DNA of 32,752 nucleotides from Lentisphaerota bacterium (GCA_012520735.1 JAAYNR010000029.1:1-32752), one strand, 5' to 3'. Numbered from the stretch's first letter, positions 24,550 through 32,705 are shown. Notes: generated by a model not told the origin, from the letters alone. Translations and numbers: made by a program.

Positions 24550-25971
24550 CTATTCGGGGAGAATGTATATAGTGGGGAGTATTTTTTGCACCTGCCGCAC
24601 CCCATCCATAAAAGCACTCAATGGGGCATCGGCGGGGACAAAAACCAGCAGTGTGCCGATGCCGGCACCGATCTCGGTGACTTTGGCACTCATGTCTGAC
24701 CAATCTTTAATCTCCATAGGCTGAACAGTCAGCTTAGGGTCGAGGCTGTCGGGGTCGCTCCAGTCTTCATGAATATAGACAAACGTCCGTTTCCAGTTAC
24801 CTGCTTCATCGCGTTCCAGACGCAGCTCATAAGGTTGCAGTAAACGCTTTTCGCGGTCGCGCCACTCTTGCTGCGGCATAAACGCTTTAAGGAAGAGTTG
24901 GTTTGGCGGTGGGCCTTCGAGGCGTGCGCCGTTGTCACCTTCGATTGCCAGAACAACGGCAGCAGCTTCGGTGGCGGCTTTAACTGTGAGGGCATCGTCA
25001 AAATAGAGCGACAGATGAGGTTCTCGTGAAGCGGCGGCCAGTGCCATTATCTCCTTGGCAATTACGTCAAAGGTGGTGTTTTTGTGGTTTTCATTGGCCG
25101 GGGCTGACTGTGATTTGTCAGTGGCAGATTTTGGGTGGTTAACAACTGACCATTGCCATGCCAGATCGGCCAGGCCGGCAGCGGGGGCTTGGAGATTGGC
25201 TGCCGGCACTACTTTTACCTCAATAGAGACGACACGTGGCGGTGCGGCAGCAGGTAGTTCAGGACGTAAAATAAATTGCCAGAGTGACTCTTTCTGCAGT
25301 GGTGTACCGTGGGCAAGGAAACGGCCGTAGGCGGCATTTTGGGTGATCGCATAGGGGAGGTCTATAAGGGTAGAGGGGGCGTTATAGCAGGAGATTATAG
25401 AACCGGGTGTCTCTTCATCGGCTTCGCAAGTGTTGTCGTCTTGCCAGACAGAGCCGACATAAGTGAAGATATTAGTCATGCTGCCACCTCGCTGCTGGTC
25501 GCTGACAAAAGCACCGATTGGTTGTTCGGGGCCGCCGGCAAAGGGACGCATGGTAAAGACGAGGCGCTCCCCTTTAGGCCAGAAGTTAAAGGCACGGGTT
25601 TGTACCGGGCGTCCGCGCGGCATGCCGATGGCTTCAAGGGCATGAGCGATGTCGGAAGGTTTGGCCAAGGCGACTCCGAGGGCTTCGTAATCTTTATCAC
25701 TTACTTCACTGACCAGAACAAACTCTACCACACCACCCTTGCTGAGCCCGACAGCCTCACCGACAACTGTGACAGTACGAGTCTTAAGGTCGGCCACTAC
25801 ACCGGGCCAGACGCAGACATTATCACCGCCGTTTTTACGCTGGGAGTCAGTCCAGCGGCTGACGGCTTCGAGGTTAGCCTGACGTTTATCGCCCGGTCCG
25901 ATGGCCTGAGCCACCACACTTAGAGAGAGCGAAGCGAGAGCTGCGGTCGCGAGCCAAGAGTATTTTTTCAT
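24550..25971 (-). CDS. Exported YdjY-domain protein
   Basis: This 473-residue protein begins MKKYSWL and has a signal peptide ending near AQA (residue 22). Residues about 50-130 match the YdjY domain: a Cys-containing WPGVVADLKTRTVTVVGEA strand, GVVEFVLVSEVSDKDYEAL, then LAKPSDIAHALEAIGMPRG. The remaining 340 residues, with a DWSDMSAKVTEIGAGIGTLL end, are not recognised. YdjY is linked in some genomes to redox proteins, but no function is established. GGGGAC lies 7 nt before ATG 25971, which is preferred over the ATG 12 bases upstream. Confidence 0.8.
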   Translation of the reverse strand: MKKYSWLATAALASLSLSVVAQAIGPGDKRQANLEAVSRWTDSQRKNGGDNVCVWPGVVADLKTRTVTVVGEAVGLSKGGVVEFVLVSEVSDKDYEALGVALAKPSDIAHALEAIGMPRGRPVQTRAFNFWPKGERLVFTMRPFAGGPEQPIGAFVSDQQRGGSMTNIFTYVGSVWQDDNTCEADEETPGSIISCYNAPSTLIDLPYAITQNAAYGRFLAHGTPLQKESLWQFILRPELPAAAPPRVVSIEVKVVPAANLQAPAAGLADLAWQWSVVNHPKSATDKSQSAPANENHKNTTFDVIAKEIMALAAASREPHLSLYFDDALTVKAATEAAAVVLAIEGDNGARLEGPPPNQLFLKAFMPQQEWRDREKRLLQPYELRLERDEAGNWKRTFVYIHEDWSDPDSLDPKLTVQPMEIKDWSDMSAKVTEIGAGIGTLLVFVPADAPLSAFMDGVRQVQKILPTIYILPE

Positions 25972-26005
25972 AATAGTCCCCATATCTGCCTAATGTTGCG
26001 AGTCG

Positions 26006-26035
26006 AGTATACCATTTGACTGCCAATAACAGCAA
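26006..26035 (-). promoter_or_regulatory. Candidate promoter of the YdjY-domain gene
   Basis: On the minus strand TTGCTG (26030-26035) and TATACT (26006-26011) are spaced by 18 bp, giving a start near 25999 and a short leader before ATG 25971. Confidence 0.45.
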
Positions 26036-26188
26036 GTTGCATTTTTATTGCCCCATTACCAAAAAATGCTTTAATATGTTTACCTGAATAACAGATTTTC
26101 TGTGAAGTCCTGAAGGATCAAGGTGGTTTTATTTAAGTGACTCGTTTAAGAATACGCATTTAAGAGTGGCGGCGTGAACGCTGATGGG

Positions 26189-26221
26189 GGACGGAGTATG
26201 GTTATGTGCCGTACTCCGTCC
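26189..26221 (-). terminator. Strong hairpin after the small lipoprotein gene
   Basis: GGACGGAGTATGG (26189-26201) pairs with CCGTACTCCGTCC (26209-26221), 13 bp with one T-G wobble, around a 7-nt loop. It lies just past the lipoprotein stop on the minus strand. There is no T-run on that strand, so it may act by stalling or by protecting the mRNA 3' end. On the plus strand CTTGTTAAGTTTT follows. Confidence 0.55.
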
Positions 26222-26231
26222 TTGTTAAGTT

Positions 26232-26411
26232 TTATTTAGTGTCGACGATAATACCGTCGCCATAAACAGCACTCTCGATGGAGACACCGAAGAAGGTTTG
26301 ATAGTAAACCTTGTTGGCGTTTGCACCGCTACCGGGGGTGCGTAGTGATCCACAGCCGCTCAGCATGGCTACAAGTAGGCCGGCGGCACAGATTGTGAGA
26401 AGCTTCTTCAT
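26232..26411 (-). CDS. Small lipoprotein, 59 residues
   Basis: A short gene encodes a 59-residue protein with a textbook lipoprotein signal: MKKLLTICAAGLLVAMLSGC, lipidated Cys at residue 20. The mature part is only 39 residues (GSLRTPGSGANANKVYYQTF and then FGVSIESAVYGDGIIVDTK). AAAGGG lies about 8 nt before the ATG, and a good promoter (26522-26550) and a hairpin flank it, so it is a stand-alone gene. Function unknown; small lipoproteins of this kind are often found in Gram-negative outer membranes. Confidence 0.85.
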   Translation of the reverse strand: MKKLLTICAAGLLVAMLSGCGSLRTPGSGANANKVYYQTFFGVSIESAVYGDGIIVDTK

Positions 26412-26521
26412 GAAGTTGCCCTTTCGCTGTTGTTAGTTTGTTTGTGTAATTCCGCTGCGTCTCCATCGGTTAATGGTGGCGCAACAGTTACTGTACGACT
26501 CTATTTGAAGAGCCGCAATAT

Positions 26522-26550
26522 AGTATAGCCTGTTGGTGGTATTCTGGCAA
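26522..26550 (-). promoter_or_regulatory. Promoter of the small lipoprotein gene
   Basis: On the minus strand TTGCCA (26545-26550) and TATACT (26522-26527) are spaced by exactly 17 bp. The start near 26515 leaves a 5' leader of about 100 nt before ATG 26411. Confidence 0.6.
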
Positions 26551-26590
26551 GTGGTCTGATTTTCGCTTTTGCTACCATTTAAATCGGGGC

Positions 26591-26601
26591 TGTGGTATAA
26601 T
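26591..26601 (+). promoter_or_regulatory. Extended -10 promoter of the lyase/GRE operon
   Basis: TGTGGTATAAT contains a perfect TGn-TATAAT extended -10, ending 6 bp before the ATG at 26608. Transcription would start at or next to that ATG, implying a leaderless or nearly leaderless mRNA. There is no Shine-Dalgarno sequence, which fits. Confidence 0.55.
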
Positions 26602-26607
26602 TGGCAC

Positions 26608-27420
26608 ATGAAATTAAAAATTATTAGATTGTTGGTGTGTAGTATGACTATGGCAGTAGGTTTCGCAGTGGCTGAGGGGCCGTGTGTTTTGTTTGAGGAC
26701 GATTTTAATGGTGATGGTACGTCGCCATTAATGAAGGGTTTACTGGCTAAGGAGTATGTCAGCGTGGATAAGGAGGGGGGGCCGGATGGGTCGCCGGCGA
26801 TCAAGGTGGCGTACGTAGGCTATGAGTTGGGGAGCCGGCGGGTGGTGCATAGGGTTGACATGGGCTGTCTGGTTGAGGATGCAACGCTCTCTTATGATGT
26901 TAAGTTTGATGAAGATTTTCAGTGGACACATGGCGGTAAGTTGCATGGTGTGGGACCTCGAGTAGCTGTGACGGGTGGTAACAAGAGGGTGCCGGAGCGG
27001 TGGAGCTCGCGGGTAAACTTTGCGGCAGAGGGACGGTTGAAGACATATCTGTATGATCAGAATCCCGACAAGAAGTGGGGGGTGGGGACTACCACTGAAG
27101 AACCCGTTTTAAAGCGGGGTGTGTGGCATCGGGTTCAGCTTTATACAAAATTGAATACACCCGGTGAGAGTAATGGCGAGGCGGCGGTGTGGGTTGATGG
27201 TCGGGAGGTGGTCAGAACTGAGGGTGTTATGTTCCGCGGTGTAGGGGGGAATAAGACGCTGATAAGTAGTTTTATGTTCAGTACGTTTCATGGTGGTAAT
27301 ACTGACAAGTGGACACCGCGTGATGCGGCAGGGAAGCCGACTACGGTTTATGCCTGGTTTGACAATTTTAAAGTGACTGAGGGAGCACCGGAAAAAGGAG
27401 TCGATGATGAAAAAAGGTAA
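26608..27420 (+). CDS. Secreted polysaccharide lyase, family-14-like
   Basis: This 270-residue protein has a signal peptide (residues 1-22) and a single beta jelly-roll domain of the PL14 alginate/glucuronan lyase type. Marks are THGGKLHGVG (107-116), RWSSRVNF (131-138), KTYLYD, TPGESNGEAAVWVDGRE (184-200) and FSTFHGG (224-230). K111, S133, R135, Y147 and Y149 keep the spacing I recall for the catalytic residues of the Chlorella virus lyase vAL-1 (K197, S219, R221, Y233, Y235). It would cleave uronate-containing polysaccharide outside the cytoplasm by beta-elimination. I prefer ATG 26608 over 26569 for the signal peptide and promoter position. It overlaps the next gene by 17 bp. Confidence 0.75.
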   Translation: MKLKIIRLLVCSMTMAVGFAVAEGPCVLFEDDFNGDGTSPLMKGLLAKEYVSVDKEGGPDGSPAIKVAYVGYELGSRRVVHRVDMGCLVEDATLSYDVKFDEDFQWTHGGKLHGVGPRVAVTGGNKRVPERWSSRVNFAAEGRLKTYLYDQNPDKKWGVGTTTEEPVLKRGVWHRVQLYTKLNTPGESNGEAAVWVDGREVVRTEGVMFRGVGGNKTLISSFMFSTFHGGNTDKWTPRDAAGKPTTVYAWFDNFKVTEGAPEKGVDDEKR

Positions 27421-28513
27421 AGCGGCTGTGTTTATGCCAGAGACGCGCAGTTTTGATGTGCGTGAGTATGAAGTGAGCTCACCGGCAGCGGGCAATGCAG
27501 GGTTGTCGTTGCGGTTTAGTGGTGTGTGTGGTACTGATGTCCATATTTATGAGGGTAAGCTTGGCCCGATGCCATTTCCGATGATTCTGGGGCACGAGTT
27601 TGTGGGGCGGGTAGAGGCACTTGGTGAGGGGGTAACAGTTGATGGACTGGGAACTCCGCTGGCGGTGGGTGATGATGCTATTGCCTGCGTGGCGATTCCG
27701 TGCGGTAAGTGTTTGAGTTGTACAAAGGGAGAGACAGCCAGTTGCATGGCGTTTGGTGTTACGTACAGCAAGCCGGCTGACGAGGCACCTCATTTTCATG
27801 GTGGCTTTGCAGAGTATCAGGAGATACCGGCAGCCAATCTGGTTAAAATAGCCCCAGGGCTTGATGTGCGGGCAGCAGCGGCGTTTCCGTGTGGCGGGCC
27901 AACCATTATCCGCGCCTGTACTTATGGTGGCGGTCTAGCCAAGGGCGAACTGGTGGTGGTGCAGGGCAATGGAGCCTTGGGACTCTTTGCCGTGGCTTAT
28001 GCCAAGGCGCAGGGGTGTCGGGTGATATGTGTAGGTTCGGCGGCCAATGAGAAGCGTCTCAGTGCCACGATGGAGCTGGCACCCGATATTTTTGTAGACT
28101 TCCGCAAGACCGGTAATGAGGAGTTGCAGGCATTGGTGGTTGAAGAGGCGAAAAAATTGGGGCGTGGTGATGGTGCCGACGTGGTGATCGAGACGAGTGG
28201 AGACCCGAACGCCTTTCAGACGGGGCTGGTACTGTTGCGGACTCGTGGGCGTTATCTGGTGCCGGGACAATACTCTAATCGTGGTGATGTGGCTATACCG
28301 CCACACCTGATCACCTTCCGCGCTTTAAGTGTTATTGGCAGTGGTCAATACACCATGGCTGACATAGCGGTTTATCTTGAATTTCTGGCGGCACACCCGG
28401 ACCTGCAGCGCATTTTTTCGGGGATGGTTGCCACCTATGCGGTATCGGATATCAACACGGCTATTGCTGATGCAGCGGCCGGGTGTGCCATAAAGGCTGC
28501 TTTTACAGTGTAG
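27404..28513 (+). CDS. Zinc-dependent alcohol/polyol dehydrogenase (MDR family)
   Basis: This 369-residue medium-chain dehydrogenase has catalytic zinc ligands C42 (GVCGTD) and H64-E65 (GHEFVGR), a structural zinc site with C100, C103, C106 and C114, and a Rossmann nucleotide loop GNGALG (188-193). It should oxidise a secondary alcohol or polyol, or reduce the matching carbonyl, with NAD(P). Relatives include threonine and sorbitol dehydrogenases. AAGGAG inside the end of the lyase gene serves the ATG pair at 27404/27407, and the 17-bp overlap points to coupling. It lies 56 bp before the glycyl radical enzyme. Confidence 0.85.
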   Translation: MMKKGKAAVFMPETRSFDVREYEVSSPAAGNAGLSLRFSGVCGTDVHIYEGKLGPMPFPMILGHEFVGRVEALGEGVTVDGLGTPLAVGDDAIACVAIPCGKCLSCTKGETASCMAFGVTYSKPADEAPHFHGGFAEYQEIPAANLVKIAPGLDVRAAAAFPCGGPTIIRACTYGGGLAKGELVVVQGNGALGLFAVAYAKAQGCRVICVGSAANEKRLSATMELAPDIFVDFRKTGNEELQALVVEEAKKLGRGDGADVVIETSGDPNAFQTGLVLLRTRGRYLVPGQYSNRGDVAIPPHLITFRALSVIGSGQYTMADIAVYLEFLAAHPDLQRIFSGMVATYAVSDINTAIADAAAGCAIKAAFTV

Positions 28514-28569
28514 ATGAGAGTTACGGACAGGGTAAATATTTGTCCATATTTCTTGGCAAGGAGGGCAAA

Positions 28570-30615
28570 ATGAGAGATTGGAGAGAGGTGCGTCAGACCA
28601 AGACCAGAAATGATCGCAGTTGCTCTATGTTTGCCTGGCTGGTGGGGAAATACCTGCTTGATCATCCATATGGCAGCGAGCCGGAGGCTTTACGCAATGC
28701 CCGGGCCCGTGAATATGCGCTGGCACGTTTGCCGTTGCATGAGGAGATGTGCGATGAGTTTTGGGGTGGCCCGGCTACCTGCTATCGCATCCCTTACGCG
28801 GCGGCTGATTTTGTCGTGCCGGGGGCATCGTATAAGGAGTGTGCCGCAGCTTATGGTGCCACTACCAGGAGCTTTGCTTCTGGAGTAAACCACACTGTCC
28901 CAGATTATGAGATGGTGATTCTTCAAGGATTAGGCGGCTTCATTGAACGCGCCGAGGCGGAGTTTGCGCGGGACCCTGCACCATACCGCGAGGCGATGTT
29001 AATCTCTTTGCGGGCTCTCTCAGATTATATGGTACGAGCCGCTACTTTCTGTGAATCGTTCCATCCCGAAGCGGCACGCCGCTTGCGCAAGGTAGCCACG
29101 GAGCGCCCCGAGACTCTGGCTGAGGGGGTGCAACTGGTGATAACAGTGCAGGATATGCTACTGGTTGACAACGGTTATGCCAATGCTCTGGGTCGGCTCG
29201 ATCAATACCTTTATCCACTTTATAAAGCCGACGAAGAGGGGCGTGAACAGGCTCTCGATATGATGTGCCACTTGATGATGATTGTGGATCGCTACCATGA
29301 GATTACCAACATCGCTATAGGTGGGGTAAAAGCGGACGGCACAAACGGCGAGAACGAGTTGAGTCTGCTGATATTAAAGGCGGTTGATGCGGTCCATTCG
29401 CCATCGACCAACCTCTCGGCCCGGTTGCATGATGGAAGTTCAAAAGAGTTTCTGCAGGCTTGTGTGCGGTTAATCGCCACCGGGATAGGGTTTCCGGCAG
29501 TTTTTAACGATAATATAAATATTACCATGCTGGTTGACGCCGGGATACCGCTGGAGGCAGCGCGCGATTACGCTCTGGTGGGGTGTGTGGAGACTGTGGT
29601 TGCGGGGCGTCAGGTGCCGTGGGGTGATGGGCGTTTCAATATGCCGGAGATTTTCTGCGATGTGGTGCGACGTCTCGCCGAGTTCGATACATATGAAGCT
29701 GTGGTAGAGGCACTGAAAGAGGGGATCAGTAAGGGGTTGATGGTTTATCGTGACAACTACCTTGCGGGGCTGGCTGCCTACCCGCCGGAGAAGTTCCCCA
29801 TGCCGCTGTTATCGGCACTGACACGTGATTGCATTATGCGTGGTCTTGATGTTAATGACGGTGGTGCGGAGTTTCCCCGTTTTCATGGGGTAGGGATGAT
29901 GGGGCTGGCGACCTTGGCCGACTCTTTGGCTGTAGTGAAGAAGTTGGTTTTTGAGGAGAAACGGATCACAGCGCAGGAGCTGGTTGAGGCGGTAGAGAGC
30001 GATTTTCAGGGGCATGAGGAGTTGCGGCAGTTGTGCCTTAATCAGGTGCCGAAATATGGAAATGACGACGATTATGTAGACTCGATAGCGGCTGAGATTG
30101 TGGCGATAGGGACAGGTGAGGCCGTAGCGATGGGGCTCCCTTGCGGTGGGCGTATATTCGGGTGTATGGCTTCGAATGTACAGAATGTCTCGGCTGGTGC
30201 CCAGACACCTGCTACGCCGGATGGGCGGCATGCCGGAGCACCGCTCTCTGATGCGGCATCGCCCTCGGGGGGGCGCGACCGTGAAGGGCCGACTGCTTTT
30301 GTCAATTCTATCATTAAGCCCGACTACACCGCACAGAACTGCACAGTCGTGAACATGCGCTTCACACCGGAGATGTTTAAGGGTGAAGAGGGTGTTGACC
30401 GCATGGTGGCACTTCTGCGCCGGTTTGTGAGCGGTGGTGGGCATGAGATGCAGTTTAACGTAACTGATAACGCTGTACTCGAAGCGGCAATAGCCAACCC
30501 GGAAGAGTATGGTGACCTGATTGTCCGTGTCAGCGGTTTTTCCGACTATTTTATTAATCTGGCCCCCGGGGTACAGCGCGATATTTTACGTCGCAGCATA
30601 CATGGAGCAAATTGA
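28570..30615 (+). CDS. Glycyl radical enzyme, dehydratase-like, unassigned subfamily
   Basis: This 681-residue protein is a pyruvate formate-lyase-family glycyl radical enzyme. The radical-bearing Gly656 is in RVSGFSDYF. The thiyl Cys339 and Glu341 are in VGCVET, the Cys-x-Glu form typical of dehydratases and C-X lyases rather than PFL (Cys-Cys). Other family blocks are HTVPDY (108-113), LGRLDQYLYP (207-216), TPDGRHAGAPLSDAASP (549-565) and GGHEMQFN (623-630). It is shorter than glycerol dehydratase or CutC. The substrate is unknown. I chose ATG 28570 because AAGGAGGG (28558-28565) precedes it; the open frame extends upstream to 28483 without support. Its activase is encoded two genes downstream. 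Confidence 0.93.
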   Translation: MRDWREVRQTKTRNDRSCSMFAWLVGKYLLDHPYGSEPEALRNARAREYALARLPLHEEMCDEFWGGPATCYRIPYAAADFVVPGASYKECAAAYGATTRSFASGVNHTVPDYEMVILQGLGGFIERAEAEFARDPAPYREAMLISLRALSDYMVRAATFCESFHPEAARRLRKVATERPETLAEGVQLVITVQDMLLVDNGYANALGRLDQYLYPLYKADEEGREQALDMMCHLMMIVDRYHEITNIAIGGVKADGTNGENELSLLILKAVDAVHSPSTNLSARLHDGSSKEFLQACVRLIATGIGFPAVFNDNINITMLVDAGIPLEAARDYALVGCVETVVAGRQVPWGDGRFNMPEIFCDVVRRLAEFDTYEAVVEALKEGISKGLMVYRDNYLAGLAAYPPEKFPMPLLSALTRDCIMRGLDVNDGGAEFPRFHGVGMMGLATLADSLAVVKKLVFEEKRITAQELVEAVESDFQGHEELRQLCLNQVPKYGNDDDYVDSIAAEIVAIGTGEAVAMGLPCGGRIFGCMASNVQNVSAGAQTPATPDGRHAGAPLSDAASPSGGRDREGPTAFVNSIIKPDYTAQNCTVVNMRFTPEMFKGEEGVDRMVALLRRFVSGGGHEMQFNVTDNAVLEAAIANPEEYGDLIVRVSGFSDYFINLAPGVQRDILRRSIHGAN

Positions 30616-30623
30616 GGAGAGTT

Positions 30624-31580
30624 ATGAAATTAGCGACTACTACTGGTGAATTTAGCGACTACAGCGAGAGTCTGGCTGAGGTTGTGGCCTGCTTTGAGGG
30701 AACCGGGTTTCGCAACCTCGATCTCAGTCTATATCATACAATTTACAATGGTTCACCATTTCTGGCTGATAACTGGAAGGAGTGGATAGAGGCGGGTGGG
30801 GTTGAGGCTGAGCGTCGGGGGGTTACATTCATGCAGGCGCATTCGCCGAACGGTAACCCATACAGCGAAGGCGAGACATATGAAGTTTTCATAAAAGCTA
30901 CTATACGCTCGATTGAGGCATGCGGCATACTCGGTATACCACACATTATTGTGCATCATTGTGATATTGGTGGTTACCCTTCGGCAGCTAACAGGAGGCT
31001 TAATCTGGAGCGGAACCGTGACTTTTTCGTCAAGCTGTTCCCCATGATGGAGAGAACCGGTGTACGGGTGTTGTTGGAGAATGGACCTGACACTCATGCG
31101 CCGACACCACATGAGAATCGGCGCTGTTTTGGCTCGTTGCCGTCTGAACTGCTGGAGCTGCGTGAGTTTCTCAACCATCCGCTGATTGCCACTTGCTGGG
31201 ATACCGGCCATGCCAACATTCAGCAGCTCGACCAGTACGAGAGTATTATGGAATTGGGCGAGGCTTTGCACGGGGTACACATTGCCGATAACTATGGTGA
31301 TGTAGATTCGCATGTGTCACCATTTATGGGGACAGTAAACATAGATTCGGTGATGCAGGGATTGCTCGACAGCGGCTACAAAGGGTACTTCACTTTTGAG
31401 TCTAACCGGATGCTCCACAGCAGCGACACCTGGCCTCATTACCGTCGTAAGTGGTCGTACAAAGGTGAGCCGGTGGAGAGGCTGGCTTATGTGCCACGAG
31501 AGCTGAAGTGGCACACCATAGTACTGCAATATCAGATTGGGAAGCATATCCTCTCGACGTATGGTTGCTACGAAGAGTAG
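30624..31580 (+). CDS. Sugar isomerase/epimerase-like TIM barrel
   Basis: This 318-residue protein has the xylose isomerase-like TIM-barrel fold. Likely metal ligands are E152 (LLENGPDTH), D193 and H196 (CWDTGHANIQ), H219 (HGVHIADNYGD) and E259 (TFESNRM). Such proteins epimerise ketoses or isomerise sugars, dehydrate inositol derivatives, or act on related polyols. Its place between the glycyl radical enzyme and its activase suggests it handles the substrate or product. GAGGAG (30614-30619) supports ATG 30624, 8 bp after the radical enzyme stop; an in-frame TTG at 30612 is less likely. Confidence 0.82.
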   Translation: MKLATTTGEFSDYSESLAEVVACFEGTGFRNLDLSLYHTIYNGSPFLADNWKEWIEAGGVEAERRGVTFMQAHSPNGNPYSEGETYEVFIKATIRSIEACGILGIPHIIVHHCDIGGYPSAANRRLNLERNRDFFVKLFPMMERTGVRVLLENGPDTHAPTPHENRRCFGSLPSELLELREFLNHPLIATCWDTGHANIQQLDQYESIMELGEALHGVHIADNYGDVDSHVSPFMGTVNIDSVMQGLLDSGYKGYFTFESNRMLHSSDTWPHYRRKWSYKGEPVERLAYVPRELKWHTIVLQYQIGKHILSTYGCYEE

Positions 31581-31608
31581 CCGGTAAAGAGGGCGCGGTG
31601 GTGTCTGT

Positions 31609-32478
31609 ATGGGTAAAAGTGACAGCCTGAGTGTTATGGGGCGTGTATCGCGGATTCAGCGGGCCTGCACAGGTGACGGACCGGGGTATCGGACAACAGT
31701 TTTTTTCCAAGGGTGCCACCTTCACTGTCCTTGGTGTCACAACCCCGATTATCGTCCCTTTGGCGAGCGGTTGAGTCGCAACACAAACCGTTGTTTAGGT
31801 TGCGGTCGCTGTGACGATATTATGGCACCGGACAGCGTTGGGGATATCGGCAAAAGAGTACGAGAGTGTCCGGCAGGGGCTTTAAGCTTGTTGGGGCGGG
31901 AGATGAGTGTGGCTGAGGTGATAGGGGTGGTGCGGCGCGACATCTCTTATTATCGTGATACCGGTGGCGGGGTTACTCTCTCCGGCGGTGAGCCGCTGAC
32001 GCAACCTGAGTTTGCCCTGGCACTGGCTGATGCGGCTCGGGCAGAGGGGATAAGCGTGGCGATAGAGACCTCCTGCGCGGTGCCGGAAAGTGTAGTTGTA
32101 CGGTTTGCCGACGCTTGCATCGATCTTTTTCTGTGCGGCATCAAAGCCTCACGTGCCGACTATCAACGGCTCATTGGAGTCGACCCTGATCTGGTACTGA
32201 AAAACATATTTACATTGGCTGCTTCAGGGAGAGCGGTAACACTTAGAGTGCCATGTGTGGTGGGTTTGAACTTCAACGAGGGGTTGGCAGAGTTTATAAA
32301 CGAAGCGGCTGCGATAAAGGGGGTTGGCGGGGTAGAGCTGTTGCCTTATCACAACTTCGGTAGAGGCAAAGCGACGATGGCCGGTCTGCCCGAGCCCGAC
32401 TGGTCGGAGATGCGTGCACCTGATGAAGAAGAGTTGGTTGAATTTGCGCGAGGGCTGAAACTGCCGGGAAAGAGGTAA
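31609..32478 (+). CDS. Glycyl radical enzyme activase (radical SAM)
   Basis: This 289-residue radical SAM enzyme has the cluster motif CHLHCPWC (C36, C40, C43) and GGGVTLSGGEPLTQPEF (about 118-134), the hallmark of glycyl-radical activases. An insert carries C62, C65, C68 and C87 (CLGCGRC, then ECPAG), enough for one extra [4Fe-4S] cluster, whereas glycerol dehydratase activase has two and PFL activase none. It would abstract hydrogen from Gly656 of the enzyme at 28570 using SAM. It lies 28 bp after the epimerase gene; no strong ribosome-binding site is seen for ATG 31609. Confidence 0.93.
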   Translation: MGKSDSLSVMGRVSRIQRACTGDGPGYRTTVFFQGCHLHCPWCHNPDYRPFGERLSRNTNRCLGCGRCDDIMAPDSVGDIGKRVRECPAGALSLLGREMSVAEVIGVVRRDISYYRDTGGGVTLSGGEPLTQPEFALALADAARAEGISVAIETSCAVPESVVVRFADACIDLFLCGIKASRADYQRLIGVDPDLVLKNIFTLAASGRAVTLRVPCVVGLNFNEGLAEFINEAAAIKGVGGVELLPYHNFGRGKATMAGLPEPDWSEMRAPDEEELVEFARGLKLPGKR

Positions 32479-32533
32479 GTAATAGGTGATAGGTAATAAG
32501 TTCCGAAGTCCGGCGTCAAATGAACTGGGTTAT

Positions 32534-32617
32534 GTCACGCCCTTTAGGGCTAAATTTATTATGTGACGTAAATCCGTGGCATTGTCACGGGCTGGTATGT
32601 ATAGCCCTTTCAGGGCA
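32534..32617. repeat. Cluster of hairpins with the 27-bp dispersed repeat
   Basis: Three hairpins follow the activase gene: GTCAC...GTGAC (32534-32567) enclosing GCCC-TTTA-GGGC, then CCGTG...CACGG (32574-32590), and GCCCT-TTC-AGGGC (32603-32615). The last sits in 32591-32617, identical to 79-105. The cluster could stabilise or terminate the operon mRNA, but no T-run follows. Confidence 0.65.
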
Positions 32618-32705
32618 GAGAGGGTAGATAAGTAGTGGAGCGGGCTGGTGGCGGGGGCTATGGTTTTGCGACCACGGAGTGGACGCAAAGGAGTGGTTAA
32701 GCGGT

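Noticed and set aside
24518-24560. Terminator after the YdjY-domain gene
   Set aside because: TCCCCGA and TCGGGGA can pair but the arms overlap the stop codon, the loop is long and no T-run follows.
28483-28569. N-terminal extension of the glycyl radical enzyme
   Set aside because: It overlaps the end of the dehydrogenase gene, and a strong AAGGAGGG precedes the internal ATG at 28570, where similarity to the family begins.
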